A program made the translations under genes and the position numbers. 64,000 bases of DNA from Elusimicrobiota bacterium (GTDB lineage: Bacteria; Elusimicrobiota; Elusimicrobia; UBA1565; UBA9628), in the NCBI GenBank assembly GCA_023213235.1, contig CP096137.1, positions 383,587 to 447,586 of the forward strand, read 5' to 3'. Below are positions 1 to 8,677 of this stretch, piece by piece (the stretch's first letter is position 1; each line of letters begins with the position of its first letter). Under the pieces are notes generated by a model that had not been told where the DNA came from, did no database searches, and saw only the letters and a list, made by a program, of their open reading frames with translations.

Positions 1-1
1 C

Positions 2-487
2 ATGCGGCCCGCGGGCCTCGCGACCGACGCGGCGCTGTCGCTGCCGGTGCTTCAGCACGCGCTCGCCTGGGCCGAGGAGGCCGACGGCCCCTATGACGCG
101 GTCCTGATGCTGCAGCCGACCTCGCCGCTACGCACGTCGGCCGACATCGACGCCGCGATCGAGCTGCTCGAGCGCACGAAATGCGAGTCGGTGGTCGGAG
201 TCGTCGACGTCGGCGGCTGGCATCCCGCGCGCATGAAGCGCATCGTCGGGGACGGCCGGCTCGAGAACCTCGACGGGCCGGGAGAAGAGGACATGCGCCC
301 GCGTCAGGCGCTGCCGCCGGTCTATATCCGCAACGGCGCAATTTATCTGTCGCGCAAGGACGTGATCTCGTCGGGACGCATGGTCGGGAATGACTGCCGC
401 GCGTACGTGATGCCGGAGGGCCGTTCGATCAACGTCGACGGGCCCGCGGATCTCGCCGCGGCCGGCTACTGGCTCGATGTCCGCTGA
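2..487 (+). CDS. CMP-nonulosonate cytidylyltransferase (NeuA-like), 5' end outside window
   Basis: C-terminal two thirds of an acylneuraminate cytidylyltransferase, which activates a nonulosonic acid with CTP. The family motif LQPTSPLR is at about residues 37-44 of the visible part, and the C-terminus carries the usual NVDGPADL block. The reading frame is open at the window edge and the first residues (RPAGLATDAA) correspond to an internal family motif (RPAELATD), so the ATG at 2 is not the true start. Its last 11 bases overlap the next gene, so the two are cotranscribed. It is the third NeuA-type domain in the window. Confidence 0.85.
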   Translation: MRPAGLATDAALSLPVLQHALAWAEEADGPYDAVLMLQPTSPLRTSADIDAAIELLERTKCESVVGVVDVGGWHPARMKRIVGDGRLENLDGPGEEDMRPRQALPPVYIRNGAIYLSRKDVISSGRMVGNDCRAYVMPEGRSINVDGPADLAAAGYWLDVR

Positions 488-2323
488 CGCGCGTCTCATA
501 CTCGTGGCGAAGGCCGTCGCGGCCGAGCTTCGTGCTGATGAAGTCTCCTTGCTTTCGACGGAATCCTCGGCGTCGCCCGGGTCTTTTACTCAGGAGGAGA
601 TATTCGCGCTTTCTCCTGCATTCTCGAATCTTTACGCCGACCTCATCGAGGCGATCAAACCGCTGCTGACCGCGCGAGGTGTTCCGTCCGAGGCGGCCGG
701 CGTCATCCTGCGCGACGCGGCGCCCACCGCGGCCCATCTGGCGCTCGATCGCGCGATGCGCTTGTCCCGCTTCATCGCCGCGCGCGGTCGCGGCGGCCTC
801 GCCGTCTCCTCTCCGGCTCAACCCGCGGCCTACGCCCGCCCCGAGGCGTTGCGCGACGCTGCGGTATCCTCGCGAGAGTTTAATGAGTTCATTATCGGGC
901 GCCTCGCGCCCGCCGTCGGGCTTCCAGCCGCCGAGTGGAGACCTTCCCCGCAGACGCCGGTCCTGGCCGCGGGGATCGGCAAGATCAACTACAACTTTCA
1001 CGGACGCGGACTCATGCGGCGATTGCGCGGTCGCGTCTACCGTTTGGCCGCGCGCCTTTGGCCCGGCAAGGCCCCGGCGCTCAGCTTGTCTTACGCGACC
1101 GACGTTCTCCAAGACAGCGGTTTCTTCGGCTTCGGCTTTCTGGAGTACGTTCGCGGGCGCGTCGCGTTCCCGCCTTCGACGGCGTCACCGACGGCGCGAG
1201 CCGAGCTCGCTCAGGTGTTGGAGGCCTTCACGCCGCGCTTTGAGGCCTTCTTCCCGGCAGGCGAGGATAGGACCGCGCTCTCGCGAGCGGTCGCCGCGGT
1301 GTTCGTCGAAGTTTTCCCGTCCGACGCGTTGGAGGGCGCCGCGGCCCATCACCGCGCCGCCTCGGAATTCCTCGAAGGATTTCCGCCCACGGCATTGATG
1401 ATGTCGGAAACCGGCAACGTCGAAGCGACCTTCCTGCTTGCGGCCGCCCGCGCGCGCGGCTTGGAGACCATCGGCATGCAGGAGGGGGGCACTCCGGTTA
1501 TGAAGACGATTATGTCGCGGGTTATGAGATGGAGTACCCGCAGTTCGACCGTTACCTGACTTGGGGGTGGACCAAGTTTCCTGAAGGGAGAGGAATGGGC
1601 CATGTGAAGGCGGTCGTGCTGCCGTCTCCTTGGCTATCAAGGCGCCGCGAGCAGTGGCGGCGCGACGTAGACCCCGGTCCGGGGTGGTGGGAGCGCGAGT
1701 GCGCTCACGACGTGCTTCTGATGAGCAACAAGGTGTATGCCTATCCGCCCGCGCCGAGCGGAGGGGCCGTCTCGCGCGGCGATCATGCCGCGGCGTTCGC
1801 GGCGGAGCTCAAGGACTTCGTCGTGCGTTCGCGCTCCGCTGGAGTATCGATCCTACATAAATCCTTCAATGCGCCGACGATGAAGCTTCTCGCCGGCACG
1901 CTGTCGGAGCTGCGCGTCCTGGGCGGAGATCGTTATGCGCACGTCGAGCAGCTCAATAAGGGCTTATCCCCGGGCCTGATCAGCCGCGCGCGGCTCGTGC
2001 TGTGGGACCAGCCCGGCACCGGCTTCCTGGAGTGCCTGACCTCGGGGCTGCCGACGATGGTGCTCTGGAGCCGGCTTTATAATCGCGAAGCGCCCTGGTC
2101 GCGCGAGGCTTTCGCGGCTCTGGAGCGCGTTGGAATCGTTCACAGGGACGCGGACGCGGCTCTGGCCGAGTTCGCCCGATTCAAGGCGGGGCCGACGGCG
2201 TGGATGCGCGATGAGGTCCGAGCCAAGGCGATCGAAGCGTTCTGCTTGGAATACGCGCTCATTGACGACGACTGGCGGAAGAGTTGGAAGCGCTTCGTCA
2301 GAGAAGCATGCTCTCGGCGATGA
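477..2323 (+). CDS. LIC12162-type surface polysaccharide transferase, one gene with a frameshift
   Basis: About 615 residues once one frameshift is repaired. The first part is open from 477 to 1559 and the second from 1529 to 2323. At the G6 run 1484-1489 the zero frame reads MQEGGTPV, but one extra G gives MQEGGGHSGYEDDYVAGYE and runs straight into EMEYPQFDRYLTWGW. The DRYLTWGW-type motif recalls the LIC12162 family of putative O-antigen or capsule transferases (recalled, not searched). The start overlaps the upstream cytidylyltransferase. The last 26 bases overlap the convergent neuB-like gene. An exact sugar substrate cannot be read from the sequence. A true -1 slip at G GGG GGC is possible but less likely than a sequencing error. 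Confidence 0.65.
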
Positions 2324-3347
2324 GCGCGTCCGCCGGGATGTCGGTCTTGGCCTTGCGTCCGACGACCTGATCCTTCTTCCAGGCGGGGATGCCGGTGCCC
2401 GGGTTCTTCAGCGTCAGCATGGCCTCGCCGATGACGGCGCCGGCCGGGATCGCGCCCTTCGACACCCACGAGACGTGGTACTTGTCGCGCGTGATCTGCT
2501 CGACGGGCAGGAGGCGCTTGACGCCGTCGCCGAGCATGATCTCGACCGAGCGGATGTCCGCCACGACCTGCTTGAGCTGCGCCGGATCGATCGAGAGCTT
2601 GTGGTCGAAGCCCATCATCTTCGTGTCGAGCGTGATGTGGCGCTCGACGACGCACGCGCCGCGCGAGACGGCGGCGATCGTGGCCAGCGTCCCGACCTCG
2701 TGGCCGGAGTAGCCGACCGGCACGCCGTAGCGCGCCGCGAGCGTGTCCATCACGCGCAGGTTCGCGTGCTCGTAGGGCGTCGGATACGAAGAGACGCAGT
2801 GCAGGAGGATCAGCGGGCAGCTCGCCTTCTTGAAGATCGCGACGGCGCGGTCGATCTCCTCGGGCGTGGACATCCCCGTCGACAGGATGCAGGGCTTGCG
2901 GCGGGCCGCGGCGTGCTCGAGGAACGGAAGGTTCGTGAGGCTGTGGCTCGCGAGCTTGTAGGCCGTCATCCCGAGCTCCTCCAGGAACTCGAAGGACGGG
3001 ACGTCGAACGGCGTGCAGAAGAACGGCAGTCCCGCCGCGCCGGCGGCGGCCATCAGCTCCTTGAACTCGGCGCGGTCGAACTCCATGTGCTCGCGGATCT
3101 GACGGTAGGTGGAGCCGAACGCGGGGAAGCGGGCGTCCGCCGCGTCGAGCACGGCGTTCGTCGCGAGGGAGGCCACGTCGCGCTTCTGGAACTTCACGGC
3201 GTCGCAGCCGGCTTCCTTCGCGGCGTCGATGAGCTTCTTGGCGATCTCGAGGTCGCCGTTGTGGTTGAGGCCGATCTCGGCGATGATGAAGCAGGGCCGG
3301 CCGGGGCCGACCTCGCGGCCGAGGAAGGAAACGGGAGCGATGTTCAT
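2298..3347 (-). CDS. N-acetylneuraminate/nonulosonate synthase (NeuB family), second copy
   Basis: 349 residues, full length for NeuB: condenses phosphoenolpyruvate with a six-carbon amino sugar to make a nine-carbon acid. The N-terminal TIM barrel shows IIAEIGLNHNGD and KFQKRD, then STGMSTPEEID and GYSGHE. The C-terminal 65 residues form the SAF/antifreeze-like domain starting near GDGVKRLLPVE. ATG at 3347 overlaps the TGA of the upstream cytidylyltransferase (ATGA). It is the last gene of the long glycan operon. It differs clearly from the LegI domain at 9.8-10.8 kb, so the cell has two NeuB types. Substrate is not assignable from sequence alone. Confidence 0.9.
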   Translation of the reverse strand: MNIAPVSFLGREVGPGRPCFIIAEIGLNHNGDLEIAKKLIDAAKEAGCDAVKFQKRDVASLATNAVLDAADARFPAFGSTYRQIREHMEFDRAEFKELMAAAGAAGLPFFCTPFDVPSFEFLEELGMTAYKLASHSLTNLPFLEHAAARRKPCILSTGMSTPEEIDRAVAIFKKASCPLILLHCVSSYPTPYEHANLRVMDTLAARYGVPVGYSGHEVGTLATIAAVSRGACVVERHITLDTKMMGFDHKLSIDPAQLKQVVADIRSVEIMLGDGVKRLLPVEQITRDKYHVSWVSKGAIPAGAVIGEAMLTLKNPGTGIPAWKKDQVVGRKAKTDIPADALIAESMLL

Positions 3348-4000
3348 TCGAACTCCTTGACGCCCTTCTCGAGGGCGAGCTGGATCACGGTGCGGTCGAA
3401 GGCGTCGTTGGCCTTCAGCGAATAGAGCTTGCCGTCGAGCGGCGTCAGCCCGATGCTGTCGCCGAGGAGGCGCCCCTGCCGGACGAACTCGCTCGAGGAC
3501 AGCGTGCCGAGCCCGACCAGGCCGCGCTGGGTCGGCTTGATCCGGGAACGGATCAGCTCTCCCGAGTCGGCGCGCACGAGGCCCTCGTCGGTCTCGCGCC
3601 AATGCGGCGTGTAGTCGCGCAGGCACGGCACGAGGCTGTCGGCGCCGGACTCCGCGAAGCGCGCGCGCAGGTCCGCGAAGAAGCCGCGCGGGCGGAACGG
3701 AAAGAGCGGGTTCGCGTAGAGGACCCCGTCGAAATGGCGCTCGCCGGTCTCGCAGGCGGCCAACGCGAACTGCAGCGCGCGCTCGACGCCGACATCCAGC
3801 GACAGAAGCTCCGGCGGCCGCTCGATCGCCTGGGCGCCGAGGCGGCGCGCGGTGGCGAGCGCGGCCGGATCGTCGGCGAGGACGGCGACGTGCTTCGCCG
3901 CGCCGGAGTCCAGCACGTCGCGCAGGCAGCGCTCGAGCAGGTCGTGGCCCGCGATATTGGGAACCGGCCCCAGCACCGGAAGGACGGCCAGCAGGTCCAT
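3344..4000 (-). CDS. Cytidylyltransferase (NeuA-like), probably the C-terminal domain of a GT2-cytidylyltransferase fusion
   Basis: About 218 residues. The start MDLLAVLPVLGP, then IAGHDLLERCLRDVLDS and LYANPLFPFRPRGFF fit the nucleotidyl-transferase fold of CMP-sugar synthetases, though the RxGSKG signature seen in the other copy is absent, so substrate or even activity may differ. It ends in ATGA overlap with neuB, so it probably activates that NeuB's product. The GT2 frame upstream has no stop before it: with one missing base near 4001-4014 the two would be one protein. I treat the ATG at 4000 as a possible but not proven start. Confidence 0.65.
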   Translation of the reverse strand: MDLLAVLPVLGPVPNIAGHDLLERCLRDVLDSGAAKHVAVLADDPAALATARRLGAQAIERPPELLSLDVGVERALQFALAACETGERHFDGVLYANPLFPFRPRGFFADLRARFAESGADSLVPCLRDYTPHWRETDEGLVRADSGELIRSRIKPTQRGLVGLGTLSSSEFVRQGRLLGDSIGLTPLDGKLYSLKANDAFDRTVIQLALEKGVKEFE

Positions 4001-4692
4001 CGCGTGGGCGGGGAGTCGGCGACGGTCTCCCCGTGGCCCAGGGACTCGAGGATGCGCACGACGTTGCGCGCCCGCTCGGGATCCCCGTCCTGGTGGATGC
4101 CGTGGTAGTGATAGACGGCCGCGGCGGGCTCGTACGCGAGCTTCCAGCCCTGCTCGATGACGGCCTTGCCCCAGATGCGGTCCTCGATGTTCGTGGCGGC
4201 GGCGTCGAAGGGTATCTTGTCCCAGACGGAGCGGCGGATCAGGCTGTTGGCGTTGTGGAAGAAGGTGTCCTTGACCTGGATCCGGTGGTCGAGCCCGAAG
4301 GTGTTGAGCAGGTCGCGCTTGTCGTGCGGGGTGCTGTAGGCCATCGGCAGCTGCCGGCCGTAGACGCCGGCGACGTCGGCGCGCTCCATGTTGGCGTGCA
4401 GCTTGGACAGCCAGTCCGTGCGCTGCGGGATGCAGTGCGCCGACAGGCAGGCGATGAACTCCCCGGACGAGGCCCGGATGCCCGCGTTGAGCGCGTCTCC
4501 CGGAAGGTAGCGTCCGATCTCGACGACCTTCACGGGGTATTTCCTGGCCACCGCGACGGTGTGGTCGGAGCTGCGGTTGTCGACGAGCACGACCTCGAGA
4601 TCCTTGAAGTCCTGCTGGTAAATCATGCGCAGGCAGCGGCCGATCCAGCGCTCCTCGTTCTTGGTGCGGACGATGATGGATATCTTCGGCAT
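3998..4692 (-). CDS. Family 2 glycosyltransferase
   Basis: About 230 residues of GT-A fold. MPKISIIVRTKNEERWIGRCL starts at the ATG at 4692; DLEVVLVDNRSSDHT holds the nucleotide-binding region, then SAHCIPQ and ATNIEDRIWG, the acceptor-side ED motif. It probably adds a sugar to a lipid-linked glycan on the cytoplasmic face. The raw frame stays open to 3553, but past about 4000 it reads as the out-of-frame shadow of the cytidylyltransferase, so the gene either lost its stop or continues into that domain through a frameshift in the short C runs at 4006-4014. Confidence 0.75.
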
Positions 4693-4700
4693 AGCGGGTC

Positions 4701-5531
4701 CTATCGAGTGTACTTTTTAAGCCAGCCGGCTTCCTCGCCGAGGTCGAGGCCCTTCACGTCGGACGCCTCGGGCGGCAGCACGGACGGGAAGACGGTGAAG
4801 TTGAGCGCCTCGCGGCAGCCGCGCGCGGGATCCCAGGCGCGGTGCACCGCGTTGTTGTTGAAGATGATGACGGTGCCCGCCCCGCCGAGCGCGTGCGCGG
4901 TCTCGAAGCGCTCCTTGACCCAGGCGTCGTCGTAGCGGTCTCCCACCTTGCCGAGGTCGGGGCGGAAGTCCTTGTGGGATCCGCGCGCCACGGTGAGCGG
5001 GCCGTCCTCGACGCCGAGCACGGGCGTCAGGTAGGTCATGACCTTGAGGCTTCCCGTCGGGTAGTTGTCGCGGTGCCAGGCGTAGGAGCCCTGCGCGACC
5101 GGCACGGGCTGGTTGCGGTAGCAGTAGATGTCGCGCGCGGCCCAGCGGGAGCCGTAGTAGGAGCGCAGGATCGGGTCGAGGAGCTCCGAGAACACGCGAT
5201 AGAGGTCGAACTTGCGCTGGTAGTTCTTCACGTGGAGGAAGTAGTAGCGCTCGATCTCCGCGCGGTCCGCCCCCGCCGCCTCCCGCAGCTCCTTGCCGTC
5301 CGGGCTGAACACGAGCTCGCCGGGGCTCTCGAGGTCGAACCACTCCACGTTCGCCGCGCGGATGCGCGCGACGGCCGGGGCGTCGAGCAGGCCGGGCATG
5401 ACGAGGATCCCGTCGCGCGCGAGCGTCTCGGCGCGCGGATCGGCGGCCGGCGGCTCCGCGAGCATGAGGCGCGCCAGGCGCGCGCGCGCCGCGTAGCCGG
5501 CCTCGACGGCGGCGCCGATGAAGTCGCTCAC
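4701..5531 (-). CDS. Phytanoyl-CoA dioxygenase (PhyH) family Fe(II)/2-oxoglutarate oxygenase
   Basis: 276 residues starting at GTG 5531, which overlaps the TGA of the gene before it (GTGA). The facial triad is visible as WHRD (His, Asp) near residue 165 and AVHRAW (distal His) near residue 240, with RGSHKDF between. These enzymes hydroxylate small molecules. In this operon a tailoring hydroxylation of a glycan sugar or lipid carrier is an inference from context only. The longer open frame extending upstream from here to 7670 is a chance continuation through the neighbouring genes. Confidence 0.85.
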   Translation of the reverse strand: MSDFIGAAVEAGYAARARLARLMLAEPPAADPRAETLARDGILVMPGLLDAPAVARIRAANVEWFDLESPGELVFSPDGKELREAAGADRAEIERYYFLHVKNYQRKFDLYRVFSELLDPILRSYYGSRWAARDIYCYRNQPVPVAQGSYAWHRDNYPTGSLKVMTYLTPVLGVEDGPLTVARGSHKDFRPDLGKVGDRYDDAWVKERFETAHALGGAGTVIIFNNNAVHRAWDPARGCREALNFTVFPSVLPPEASDVKGLDLGEEAGWLKKYTR

Positions 5532-6982
5532 GCGGCCCTTCCATCGCCGAGCGCGTTGACGAACTCGGCGATGCGCTGCTGCGCCCGCCCGTCGAAATGC
5601 GCGTGGCGCTCGCGCGCGACGGCCGGGGGCTCGGCGAGCTCCAGGTCCAGGAGCTCGAGCACGCGGCGCTCGTAGCGGCCGTAGTCGGCGGCCTCGTCGG
5701 TGAGCTGGAAGCGCTCGTCGGCGCTGTAGTTCTCGTACGGGTTGCCCGCGTAGTTGACGAAGAGCGCCTTGAGCCCGCGCCGGATGAAGAAGGCCTCGTA
5801 GCCCAAGGTCGAGTTGAAGGTGATCGCCAACCGCGACTTGTAGAGGCTGACGTAGCTGTCGCCGTTGCCATTGTTGGGAAGGATCTCGACGCCGTCGGTG
5901 AAGAAGGTCTTGATCAGGGCGAGGGTGTCGCGACCCTGGACCGAGCCCTCGGCGTAAGGGCGCAGCTGATAGGCGACCCGCAGGGCGGGGTTGCGCTTCT
6001 TGAGCTCGTTGAGGTTGCGGAACATCGCCTCGAACGAGCGCGCCGTGCGCAGGTCGAGGCCGCAGTGCGGCCACACGCCCTGGTCCACCATCAGCACGTC
6101 CCACGCGATCGGCTCGCCGGCGCGCTCCAGCGCGCGCACGCGCTCGTGCTGCTCGTCGAGACACAGCGCGCCGACGGCGTGGAGCCGGCCCACGCGCATG
6201 CGCAGGGGAGCCAGCATCGTCGCGCAGAAATCGCCGAAGGTGAGATAGACGTCCATCGCGCTGTAGGCGTAGAAAGGGTGGATGCCGCGCTCGCCGTTCT
6301 GCACGACGACCAGGCTGCCGGAGCAGTTGTGCTTGAACGCGAGCCAGCGGCTCGGGTGGTTGAGCTCGTCGGCATAGGTCACGAAATGACGGCAGGGCCA
6401 GCGGCGGAAATGGCCCTCGTAGACGGCGTACATGCCGAGGCAGCGGCGATAGGACTTGAGCAGGTTGAGCCCGTGGCGCCGCGACAGCAGCCACAAGGAC
6501 GGGATGAAGAGCGGCGCGACAGCCAGCCAGGGCAGGACTCCCGGGACGATGGAGCCCTCGACCGGCCCCGTCGAGGGATACTCGGGCAGCGCGCCGCGCG
6601 GCGAGACGCGCTTGGTCCCGGAGAAGCCTTCGAAAGCCCGCGAGAACCACTTCCGGAAATAGGCGAGGTCGATGGTCTCGATCTGCACGACGACGGCGGG
6701 CTCGGGGCTCCACAGCCAGGACTTCTTGAGCGCGTAGAAGAAGGGATGCAGCGCGGAGTCCAGCGCGACGCGCCACAGCGGCTCGGCCTGGTAGTTGACC
6801 TGCGGCAGGGCGTCGCAGTAGAGCTTCTTCATGACGAGGTCGAGCTCGTCCTCCGAGGCCCGCAGGAAGAGCCGCAGGAACCGGAAGGCCGCGTCGCCGC
6901 GGTGGGCGGCGGCGAAGGCCTCCGCCTTCGGGATGAAGGCGAGGGCGGGGTTGGAGGCGGCGGGGGCGGCGGCGGTCGTCAT
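5528..6982 (-). CDS. Putative surface-polysaccharide transferase, GT-B-like, unassigned
   Basis: 484 residues, no frame problems. I do not recognise a named family. Visible blocks are VVVQNGERGIHPFY, MDVYLTFGDF and LHAVGALCLDE, then GNGDSYVSLYKSRLAITFNS and GYEAFFIRRGLKALFVNY. The order (QNG...TFGD...VGAL, then a C-terminal nucleotide-binding-like half) resembles GT-B polysaccharide transferases of the capsule type. No signal peptide is seen. ATG at 6982 overlaps the stop of the nucleotidyltransferase. A role as a glycosyl or nonulosonosyl transferase is inference. Confidence 0.6.
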   Translation of the reverse strand: MTTAAAPAASNPALAFIPKAEAFAAAHRGDAAFRFLRLFLRASEDELDLVMKKLYCDALPQVNYQAEPLWRVALDSALHPFFYALKKSWLWSPEPAVVVQIETIDLAYFRKWFSRAFEGFSGTKRVSPRGALPEYPSTGPVEGSIVPGVLPWLAVAPLFIPSLWLLSRRHGLNLLKSYRRCLGMYAVYEGHFRRWPCRHFVTYADELNHPSRWLAFKHNCSGSLVVVQNGERGIHPFYAYSAMDVYLTFGDFCATMLAPLRMRVGRLHAVGALCLDEQHERVRALERAGEPIAWDVLMVDQGVWPHCGLDLRTARSFEAMFRNLNELKKRNPALRVAYQLRPYAEGSVQGRDTLALIKTFFTDGVEILPNNGNGDSYVSLYKSRLAITFNSTLGYEAFFIRRGLKALFVNYAGNPYENYSADERFQLTDEAADYGRYERRVLELLDLELAEPPAVARERHAHFDGRAQQRIAEFVNALGDGRAA

Positions 6983-8050
6983 TCCTTGCCGAAGTGAGCG
7001 GGGTACTCGCTCGTGGCGCGCTCATGGTCGGAGACCCGGCCCACGTCGAGCCAGTATTCCTGGAGGGGAAGCACGCGATGCTCCGCGCGCGGCGGGCCTT
7101 CAGCCGCTGGAGCAGCTCGGGCATGTCGCAGCGGCCGCGCGGCAGAGCCTTGAGCGCCGCGGGCTCGAGGGCGTAGATGCCGGCGTTGACGAAGTAGCGC
7201 TGCACGGGCTTCTCGATGAAGCGCTCCATCTTGTTGTCCGCCAGCTCGATGACGCCGTACGGAATCTGGACCTCCTGCTGCTTGATGCAGACGGTCGCCA
7301 TGGCCTTCTCCTTCTTGTGGAAGTCGAGCAGGGCGCGGAAGTCGACCTTGGTCATGATGTCGCCGTTGACCACGAAGAAGGTGTCCTCGAGGTCGCGCTT
7401 GATGAGACGCAGCGCCCCGGCGGTGCCCAGCGGCTTGGACTCGTGCACGTATTCGAAGCGGGCGTCCCAGCGCTCGCCGTCGCCGAAGTGGGCCTTGATC
7501 TGGTCGGCGAGGTAGTTCACCGAGAAGATGAAGCGGTGGAAGCCCGAGGCGACGAGCTGATCGATGAGGATTTCCATGATGGGCTTGCCGCCGACCTTGA
7601 CCAGGGGCTTAGGCGTGTGGGCGGTCAGCGGAAGCAGGCGCTTGCCCGCGCCGCCGGCCATGATGACCACCCAGTTCGGATGGCGGGTCGGGATGGTGAC
7701 GTGGTCGAGGAGCGCGGCGAGCCCTTGAGCGTCCCGGCGCCGTCGACGACCGGGATATAGGCGTGGGACGTGCGGCGGAAGACCTCGGACAGCGCCTCGC
7801 GCGAGGAGCCGACGGGCACGGTGACCGGCCGGCGGTTCATCGCTCCGGACACCGAGGCCTCGAGGGAGCCCTTGCCCAGCAGGGCGCGGCGGATGTCGAT
7901 GTCGGTGACCACGCCGAGGAGGCGGCGGCGCGGGCCCACCACGAGCGCGATGCCCAACCCGGACTTGGTCATCGCCGCGGCCGCGTCGCGCAGCCGCGCC
8001 GCGGGCTTGATGAGGATCGTGGGGTGCTTCTTCAGAAGATCGACGGGCAT
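6979..8050 (-). CDS. CBS-domain sugar-phosphate nucleotidyltransferase, PtmE-like (GDP-glucosamine synthesis), two frameshifts
   Basis: About 357 residues after repair. Residues 1-115 hold two CBS repeats (GIALVVGPRRRLLGVVTDID, AYIPVVDGAGTLKG). One missing G at 7722-7724 separates them from the catalytic domain, which reads IMAGGAGKRLLPLTAHTPKPL, then NGDIMTK and IPYGVIEL. A second missing base near 7085-7105 is needed to reach the C-terminus LPLQEYWLDVGR and the TGA at 6979. CBS plus nucleotidyltransferase is the architecture of Campylobacter PtmE, which makes GDP-GlcN for legionaminic acid. Neighbours LegH, LegG and LegI support that role. Start ATG 8050 lies 1 nt beyond the LegH stop. Confidence 0.75.
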
Positions 8051-8051
8051 G

Positions 8052-8677
8052 TCAGGACTCCTTCGCGGGGACGCCGACGGCGGTGGCGCCGGGAGGCACG
8101 TCGCGCGTCGCGACGGCGCCCGCGCCGAGGCGGGCTCCGGCGCCGACGCTCACACCGGGCAGGACCACGGCCCCCGCGCCGATGAACGAGCCCTCGCCGA
8201 GCCGGGCGCCGCCGCAGACGACCGCGCCGGGGCTGACGAAGGCGTGCGCGCCGACGACGGCGTCGTGCTCGACGATGGCCCCGGTGTTGATCACGGCGTT
8301 CTCGCCGATGACGGCGCGCGGGTGCACCACCGCGCGGGTGAGCACCTGGCAGCCTTCGCCGAGGCCGGCGGAACGCGCCACTTCGGCGGACCTGGCGGCG
8401 ACGGCCGGGAAGCGGAAGCCGCGCGCGCGCCAGGTTTCGTAGAGGCGGCGGCGGGGCGCTGTGTCGCCGGCGGCGCCGAGGCCGTTGACGAGCCGGACGG
8501 CGGACGGCTTCAGCCGCGTGAGGACGGAGTCGTCTCCGAGGACCTTGAGCCCTTCGATCGACTTTCCGCGCAGGGAAGGCGACGGATCGGTGAAGCCGGC
8601 GACGCGCGTCTTGCCGAGGCGGAGCGCCTCCGCGAGGACGGCGGCGTGCCCCCGGCGGCGAGGATGAGGGTCTTCAT
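8052..8677 (-). CDS. Nonulosonate-pathway acetyltransferase (LegH/NeuD/PglD family), one frameshift
   Basis: About 208 residues. The N-terminus MKTLILAAGGHAAVLAEAL is a Rossmann-like sugar-binding domain. The C-terminal half is a left-handed beta helix of hexapeptide repeats (VIGENAVINTGAIVEHD, ARLGEGSFIGAGAVV). The two halves are separated by a missing G in the run 8649-8653; adding one G restores a continuous protein. In the legionaminate pathway LegH N-acetylates the 4-amino sugar made by LegC. ATG at 8677 overlaps the LegG stop. Whether it acts as LegH or as a NeuD-type O-acetyltransferase cannot be told from the sequence. Confidence 0.75.

Noticed and set aside
2130..3425. Large plus-strand frame opposite neuB
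   Set aside because: Composition is the Arg/Asp/Val-rich mirror of a GC-rich gene, with no start signal or motif; the same holds for other long antisense frames across the window.
4701..7670. A 989-codon open frame spanning three genes
   Set aside because: Only its two ends match families (nucleotidyltransferase and PhyH). The middle is the Arg-rich shadow of the GT-B-like gene; stops are rare in GC-rich off-frames.
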